From: Treponema sp. CETP13
GTDB lineage: Bacteria > Spirochaetota > Spirochaetia > Treponematales > Treponemataceae
DNA: 64,000 nt
Direction: 5' to 3'
Assembly: GCA_001885315.1 (NCBI GenBank)
Contig: MLPZ01000003.1
Location: forward strand, 62,001-126,000
The translations under genes and the position numbers were made by a program. Shown here in pieces: positions 59,161 to 64,000 of this stretch; the stretch's first letter is position 1; each line of letters begins with the position of its first letter. Below the pieces are notes generated by a model. It was not told the origin of the DNA. It was given only the letters and a program-made list of their open reading frames with translations, and did no database searches.

Positions 59161-60738
59161 TTATAAAAGCGAATTACGATATTCGGTAGGGGTCATATTA
59201 AATTTTTTTCTAAATATTTTACTAAAATAATTTTGATCATTGTACCCAATAGCATGACTAATTTCTTTTATACTCAAACTTTGGTTTGCCAGTAAGGTAC
59301 GGCCTTCTTCTAATCGTAACGAAGTAATATAGCTAATAAAGTTTTCACCGGTAACATCCTTAAAAAGTTTACTTAAATAATAAGGACTGACAGCAACTAA
59401 ATCTGCCATCTGTTCTAAGGTTATTACCTCTGAAAGATGATCATGTATATATTCACACGTTCTTTTTATAAGAGGATTTTCTTTGCGAGATACTATTTCT
59501 TTTACAGCAACAACACATTCTGAAAAACGCTGCTGAACAAATTTTTCAATCTCGTCACGGTCATTTGTCGAACTTAAAATACTAAACACAGTATTAAAAG
59601 CATTATTCTTATAATTGCAATCTAGTCGGGTGACAATGCCACGAGCTTCTATCATAAGTTCGAAAAGAGCATTTTTTGCGCGGTTTATATCACCATCTTC
59701 TCTATTAAATAATTTTTTGCAATACATAGAGATCTTGGACCTAACCTCAGAAACATCTCCTGCTTGTAGACGACTTAAAATTTCGACCTGTGTAGCGCCG
59801 CCATATTCATCAATCTTTCCATCTTCTTCTATGCCAAAAGCAAAAACGATTCCACCCCCCATAGGAGTTCTGTCAAGAGCCAATAACGCTTCATTATAAT
59901 TTACAGATGCAAAATTTAAATCTGAGCCTTCAGAACTTACCCCAAGACGAATATCTGATTCAAATTTAAATGCTAACTTTGAATATAATGGCTGCATTAG
60001 ATCTGTAATACTTTTGCGCATATTTTGAGTGCTTTGCATATCTACAATATCTGTAGAAAGAGGTATAAAAATTGTAATGCGATTTAGGATAAACGAGCCT
60101 AAAATGCAATCTGTATAACTCGAAAAAACATCATGTAATTTTAAATATGTATCATACCGTTTCTCTTTAGCCAAACGAGGAAACTCAATACAACAAAAAA
60201 ACCATTTTTTAGCTGTAATTTTAAAATAATCAAGATAATCTTGTAATTCAGTTCCCGTACCACTCCCAAATACACATGAATAGATAAAATCACTTTCTAC
60301 AATCGAAGAAACAAAATTTAACTTTTCACGCATTTCAATATCGCCTGCCATTTTACCACGATTTTCAATTAACAAAGACACAGCAGAATGAACCGTTTCT
60401 ATAATAAGCTTACGATTCACAGGTTTTGTCAAATATTTAAACGCGCCTAATTCAATAGCTTGTTGTGCATACTTAAAACGATCGAACGCACTCAAAATAA
60501 TTATCACAATTTCTGGATTACATTTTTTTATCTCATTAATAGCTTCTAATCCATTAAGACCTGGCATATTTATGTCCATGAACATTATGTCTATTTTTTG
60601 CGTACGCGAAATAGAAACCGCCTCAGAACCAGAAAGAGATGTTATAAGTCTAAATTGATTTGGAAAGTTTTTTTCTATTATAAACTTAAGAGAGTCTATT
60701 ACAATTTGTTCATCATCTGTTAACAAAATATTATACAT
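59161..60738 (-). CDS. YesN-type response regulator, AraC family
   Basis: A 525-residue cytosolic regulator. Receiver domain 1-120 with Asp55 (MFMDINMPG), acidic pair Asp8/Asp9 and Lys in YLTKPVN; a middle domain (about 125-405) that probably mediates dimerisation; C-terminal AraC helix-turn-helix pair (about 425-525): ITLEQMADLVAVSPYYLSKL and IKEISHAIGYNDQNYFSKIF. It should bind DNA upstream of chvE and activate the sugar importer. Overlaps the kinase gene by 8 nt. The kinase and RR are the YesM/YesN (or LytS/YesN) type seen in sugar regulation. Confidence 0.9.
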   Translation of the reverse strand: MYNILLTDDEQIVIDSLKFIIEKNFPNQFRLITSLSGSEAVSISRTQKIDIMFMDINMPGLNGLEAINEIKKCNPEIVIIILSAFDRFKYAQQAIELGAFKYLTKPVNRKLIIETVHSAVSLLIENRGKMAGDIEMREKLNFVSSIVESDFIYSCVFGSGTGTELQDYLDYFKITAKKWFFCCIEFPRLAKEKRYDTYLKLHDVFSSYTDCILGSFILNRITIFIPLSTDIVDMQSTQNMRKSITDLMQPLYSKLAFKFESDIRLGVSSEGSDLNFASVNYNEALLALDRTPMGGGIVFAFGIEEDGKIDEYGGATQVEILSRLQAGDVSEVRSKISMYCKKLFNREDGDINRAKNALFELMIEARGIVTRLDCNYKNNAFNTVFSILSSTNDRDEIEKFVQQRFSECVVAVKEIVSRKENPLIKRTCEYIHDHLSEVITLEQMADLVAVSPYYLSKLFKDVTGENFISYITSLRLEEGRTLLANQSLSIKEISHAIGYNDQNYFSKIFRKKFNMTPTEYRNSLL

Positions 60739-62185
60739 TTGGAATCCTAATTATAAAGAGAGTACCTTGCCCCTCTGGGTTTTCTTGAATATCAAAAACA
60801 TTATCACTACGAAAATAAAGACGTAATCGGTTAAGTACATTAGAAAGCCCTATCCCTTGATTTTGATCATATAGGATATGTTTTCTTTGCGCTTCTGGTA
60901 TTCCACATCCATTATCTGAAATAAGTATTTTAATACAATCGGTACATTTTTTTATCTCTATTTTGACAATTCCACCTTTTGCCACATCTCGCAACCCATG
61001 TTTTAGACAATTTTCTACAAGCGGTTGTAAAATCATACTTGGCATAGGACAATCACACGTTGCAGGATCTTCTTTTATTTCAAATTTGAACCGAGCACCA
61101 AACCTTACCTTCATAATGTAAATATACTTATCTAAAATTTGTAATTCATCTTTTATTGTTGAATCCTGATCTATTTGTTGAATATTGTATCGATAAAAAT
61201 CAGCTGTTTGTTCTAAAAAATAACAGGTTTTGTCAGCCGATTCCATCATTGCAAGTTGAGCTCCTGTATTAAGGGTATTAAATAAAAAATGAGGATTTAT
61301 TTGCCCTTGCAAAGCTCTTAACTGAGCATCCTTATACAGCGCTGTCATTTCTATTTCTCGCTCTCTCAGTTCATTTTCGTGAATAGCTTTTTCCCAAATT
61401 GTATCAATATATTCTCGTATACTAATTATCATTCTATTAAAAGCTCTACAAATATTACCAATTTCATCATATGTATCACGCTCAAAAAGAGGAACATCAA
61501 AATCTCTTTCTGCAACACGATGTGCTACTTCAGAAATCTCTACCAAAGGTTCTGTTATATTTCTAACTACAATATAAGCAAAACTAAGAACAAGTAGTGA
61601 AACACAAATTATTAAAATAACACTATTTCTATTTGCAGCCGCAATTTTTTGTCTGTTATTTTCGTACACTTCTGCATTCTGAGTAAAATACATCATATTT
61701 AACTTTTCTAAGGCCGAACTTAAGACGCCATAGCATCCAACAGCTGCCTCAAAATTTTCATTAGTGCTTGTGAGGTTGTTTGCCCGTTTTGCAGAAACTG
61801 TAAGATTTGTATAATACAATAAAGATTCAACTAAACGCCGTACTTTATATTCTTGCATTTGGATCCTATCTAGAGAAGGTTTTAGAGCAAAAGACATTTC
61901 TTTTGATTCTGTTTTTGCCTTAAACTGATAGTACGAATCGATAGCTTCAAAAGTACGATATTGCACATATTCTTCCATTGCCTTTTCTGTACCAGTAAGT
62001 AAAGTTCCATAATCTTGGAGTTCAATATTTGTAATATATGAATTACCCACAGAATTTAACGAAATATTTACCATTCTGGTAATATATATCATTATTGTGC
62101 TCATAAGAATAATTCCCATGAATATCGTAAGAAGAAGTCGACTGCGAATACTGGTATTATTTAATCTTTTAGAAAGAACACTCAT
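60731..62185 (-). CDS. YesM-type sensor histidine kinase
   Basis: A 484-residue membrane kinase. Helix 1 at about 17-38, an all-helical periplasmic domain (39-187), helix 2 at 188-206, HAMP (207-260), then a His_kinase domain with phosphoacceptor His299 in QINPHFLFNTLN and an ATPase with LQPLVENCLKHG and SDNGCGIP. The N-terminal periplasmic domain is a helical bundle and does not look like a direct sugar-binding fold, which supports sensing through a periplasmic binding protein. Overlaps both neighbours (8 and 4 nt), so the three genes are coupled. Confidence 0.9.
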   Translation of the reverse strand: MSVLSKRLNNTSIRSRLLLTIFMGIILMSTIMIYITRMVNISLNSVGNSYITNIELQDYGTLLTGTEKAMEEYVQYRTFEAIDSYYQFKAKTESKEMSFALKPSLDRIQMQEYKVRRLVESLLYYTNLTVSAKRANNLTSTNENFEAAVGCYGVLSSALEKLNMMYFTQNAEVYENNRQKIAAANRNSVILIICVSLLVLSFAYIVVRNITEPLVEISEVAHRVAERDFDVPLFERDTYDEIGNICRAFNRMIISIREYIDTIWEKAIHENELREREIEMTALYKDAQLRALQGQINPHFLFNTLNTGAQLAMMESADKTCYFLEQTADFYRYNIQQIDQDSTIKDELQILDKYIYIMKVRFGARFKFEIKEDPATCDCPMPSMILQPLVENCLKHGLRDVAKGGIVKIEIKKCTDCIKILISDNGCGIPEAQRKHILYDQNQGIGLSNVLNRLRLYFRSDNVFDIQENPEGQGTLFIIRIPNV

Positions 62186-63168
62186 TCTTTTTTCCCATTC
62201 AAAATGCTAATATCTGACATGATATAGCTATTTGCCGACCCTTGTGTTTTATATTCAAACAATTCATCCATGGCAGTCCGCCCAATATTATACGGATTAA
62301 AAGAAAGTGCAATAGCAACAATTCCCTTATCAAGATAATCTTGAAGTTGTCCATCTTCTTGAACCCCAATTATTCCAATTTTTCCGGCTTTATTAATATC
62401 TGTAACAGCCTCTGCAGTACGAATCGTAATTTCTTGTGACAAACAGACAATCACATCTATATCTTTAAGAGAAACCATTTTTTGGCGCAAAGTAGTATCT
62501 ATCGACACATTTTCAGCAAGGTCAATCTCAAAAACCGAAAGCGAAATAGTATTAAGCTCAGAAATTTTATTTTGCAAACTATTCATTAAACTACTATACG
62601 TGGGATCATTTTTTTCATAAGGATTAATAACTAAACAAGAGCCTTCCCCATTTAAATAATCTTCTATTTCTCGCGCAAAAATACGCCCCATCTCGTAATA
62701 TCCTGTTCCTATATATGACAACTGAGGTAAATTTGCATCATAATAACCAACAGAAATAAGAGGTATCTTTTCTCCATACGGACTAACTGGTGGAATAATA
62801 TTTGTATCATAACTATTTACATATGCAATAATGCCATCTACAGATTCATACCCACCAAAATTTAACAAGGTTTGCAAAGGAACATCTTCTGCCTTAGAAG
62901 CTGGGACAAGCAAATCGACAACAGCATTGTACAAAGAACCTTTAGAAAAAGCTCCTTTATACACTTCTTTTAAAAAAGAAGCATTTTTATACGACCCTAC
63001 GACAAGAACATGATAATCGCGTGAACTAGTAGTGTTGGAGTCTTTAGATTTTGTTTCTGTTATAAGCGAAAAAGTGTTTACCAAAACAAAAATACAAACA
63101 GCAACAAGTATTAGGCAAAAAAATTGCATAAATCGTTTTAAAATCACTGATTTTTTATTTTTTTTCAT
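62182..63168 (-). CDS. membrane-anchored periplasmic sugar-binding protein, co-sensor candidate
   Basis: A 328-residue protein with an uncleaved-looking N-terminal helix (about 12-35: FFCLILVAVCIFVLVN) and a LacI/ribose-binding type periplasmic domain: YHVLVVGSYKNASFLKEV, YVNSYDTNIIPPVSPYG, ISVGYYD, IDVIVCLSQEITIRTAEAV and ALSFNPYNIGRTAMDEL. It is distantly related to the lipoprotein at 58063 and to ChvE. A 4-nt overlap with the kinase gene suggests a stoichiometric complex. Ligand unknown. Confidence 0.78.
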   Translation of the reverse strand: MKKNKKSVILKRFMQFFCLILVAVCIFVLVNTFSLITETKSKDSNTTSSRDYHVLVVGSYKNASFLKEVYKGAFSKGSLYNAVVDLLVPASKAEDVPLQTLLNFGGYESVDGIIAYVNSYDTNIIPPVSPYGEKIPLISVGYYDANLPQLSYIGTGYYEMGRIFAREIEDYLNGEGSCLVINPYEKNDPTYSSLMNSLQNKISELNTISLSVFEIDLAENVSIDTTLRQKMVSLKDIDVIVCLSQEITIRTAEAVTDINKAGKIGIIGVQEDGQLQDYLDKGIVAIALSFNPYNIGRTAMDELFEYKTQGSANSYIMSDISILNGKKE

Positions 63169-63171
63169 AAG

Positions 63172-64000
63172 CTATATTTTTTTAGAAAACCCAGTACTAA
63201 GTCTTGTAAAATAGTTTCCGAGTTTTCCTTTAAGATATGCTATGGCAGCATCACCTGTACAGTGAGCAGAATACAACTGAATTCCTGCAAATTCCGATGA
63301 ATCATCAGTAATAGCATTTGCAAGTTCATTCATATTAGTGATATCTTCTGCAGCTATTGTTTCGCCTAAAGCCCACGGAAAATGAAACCCACCAATATAT
63401 GCTACAATTTTTCCTCTACCAACCTCAGGAACTGTTTTTTTTACTATTGAAATTGTATTTAAGACACCATTGTGACTGCATGAATTAAAAATAACAAATT
63501 TTCCATCACCATTCTTACACACAAGAGCACATTCATGATTAAAAAAATCTCGATGCATCCCGTCTTCATTAGAACAACGTTCAAAAAGAGTTTTATTTTT
63601 ATACGGACACCCAAATTGCATTTCCCCTGATAAAACAGAAGATCCAACAGGAACAAGCCACACACCCTCACACAAAGAATATACACCCGTTCCGTATAAT
63701 AATCGCAATCTATCTTTATATTGATTATCTAGATAAAAACCTATTTTTCGCTCTTTCTCGCTAGGAGCACAATGAGTAGTACTTAAATAATCACTCTTAC
63801 CATTCCAATATGTATACAAAGGGGATTGAGAATTTATCGTGCAAAACGTATTTAGCCCACCAACATGATCGTAATGAGCATGAGAACAAACAACAGAATC
63901 TATAGAAGTAAGATCAATCCCAAGCACTTTTGCATTTTCTGCAAACAGTTTATTTTGTCCTGCATCAAGCAAAATGCGATGATCATTATATTCAATAAAA
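63172..64000 (-). CDS. MBL-fold hydrolase (partial, runs off the right edge)
   Basis: The frame stays open to base 64000 on the minus strand, reading IEYNDHRILLDAGQNKLF, so the apparent start at 63972 is only a TTG inside the gene. The metal motif CSHAHYDHVGG and VFNSCSHNGVLN identify the MBL subgroup that includes dihydropterin-aminobenzene-phosphate synthase-like proteins; HCTGDAAIAYL supplies a late His. The stop lies 3 nt before the sugar-binding co-sensor gene, so it is the first known gene of the same transcript. Its link to sugar sensing is unclear. Confidence 0.8.
   Translation of the reverse strand, partial: FIEYNDHRILLDAGQNKLFAENAKVLGIDLTSIDSVVCSHAHYDHVGGLNTFCTINSQSPLYTYWNGKSDYLSTTHCAPSEKERKIGFYLDNQYKDRLRLLYGTGVYSLCEGVWLVPVGSSVLSGEMQFGCPYKNKTLFERCSNEDGMHRDFFNHECALVCKNGDGKFVIFNSCSHNGVLNTISIVKKTVPEVGRGKIVAYIGGFHFPWALGETIAAEDITNMNELANAITDDSSEFAGIQLYSAHCTGDAAIAYLKGKLGNYFTRLSTGFSKKI

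Noticed and set aside
1-64000. CRISPR array or insertion sequence
   Set aside because: No regularly spaced repeats of 25-40 bp and no transposase reading frame were found on either strand; the only tandem repeat is the 68-bp duplication near 32 kb.

Overview
The window reads as chromosomal DNA of a low-GC spirochaete, most likely a Treponema-like species from a gut or similar host niche. The pointers are inference from gene content: the moxR/bat von Willebrand gene set with a batB-batC fusion, GTP-dependent PEP carboxykinase with acetate kinase, a ChvE-GguAB sugar importer under YesM/YesN-type control, and many lipoprotein signals. No rRNA, tRNA, prophage, insertion sequence or CRISPR array was recognised.

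Layout. 1-3.8 kb: the start of a lipoprotein gene, an MBL hydrolase, a DbpA-type RNA-binding protein, a GNAT acetyltransferase, clpP and pth. 4.0-10.1 kb: ackA, a DJ-1 family protein, then divergently a REC-x-REC response regulator, a soluble hybrid histidine kinase and a PHP phosphatase. 10.1-19.2 kb: a DksA-type zinc-finger protein, infA, a DnaJ-domain membrane protein, and a tightly packed operon moxR-DUF58-DUF4381-batA-batB/C-batD-smr. 19.3-31.9 kb: aminotransferase and solute-binding lipoprotein, a CPA2 antiporter fused to a PTS EIIA domain, pckG, a membrane protein with a cyclic-nucleotide-binding domain, pyrG-guaA. 32-42.8 kb: a second PHP phosphatase, an RsuA-type pseudouridine synthase, gltA, two decayed genes (a tpx stub and an EAL-domain gene with an internal deletion), a pair of M16 peptidases, asnS-uvrB. 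42.8-53.9 kb is more accessory: an AAA/DUF4143 ATPase, a TonB-dependent receptor plus lipoprotein behind a riboswitch-like leader, hipBA, two small decayed reading frames, small membrane proteins, a two-lobed aspartic protease with a PDZ domain, a cation-diffusion facilitator and a RES-domain protein. 54-64 kb: chvE-gguA-gguB, preceded by its probable sensor: two periplasmic sugar-binding proteins, a YesM-like kinase and a YesN-like AraC regulator. A further MBL protein runs off the end.

Two things stand out. First, about a dozen first-in-transcript genes on both strands have a sigma70-type -10 box ending only 5-9 nt before the ATG and no Shine-Dalgarno, so their mRNAs should be leaderless or nearly so; genes inside operons mostly keep good Shine-Dalgarno sites. 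Second, the TonB-receptor operon carries a 68-nt folded leader whose layout resembles a class-II cobalamin riboswitch, followed by an intrinsic terminator.
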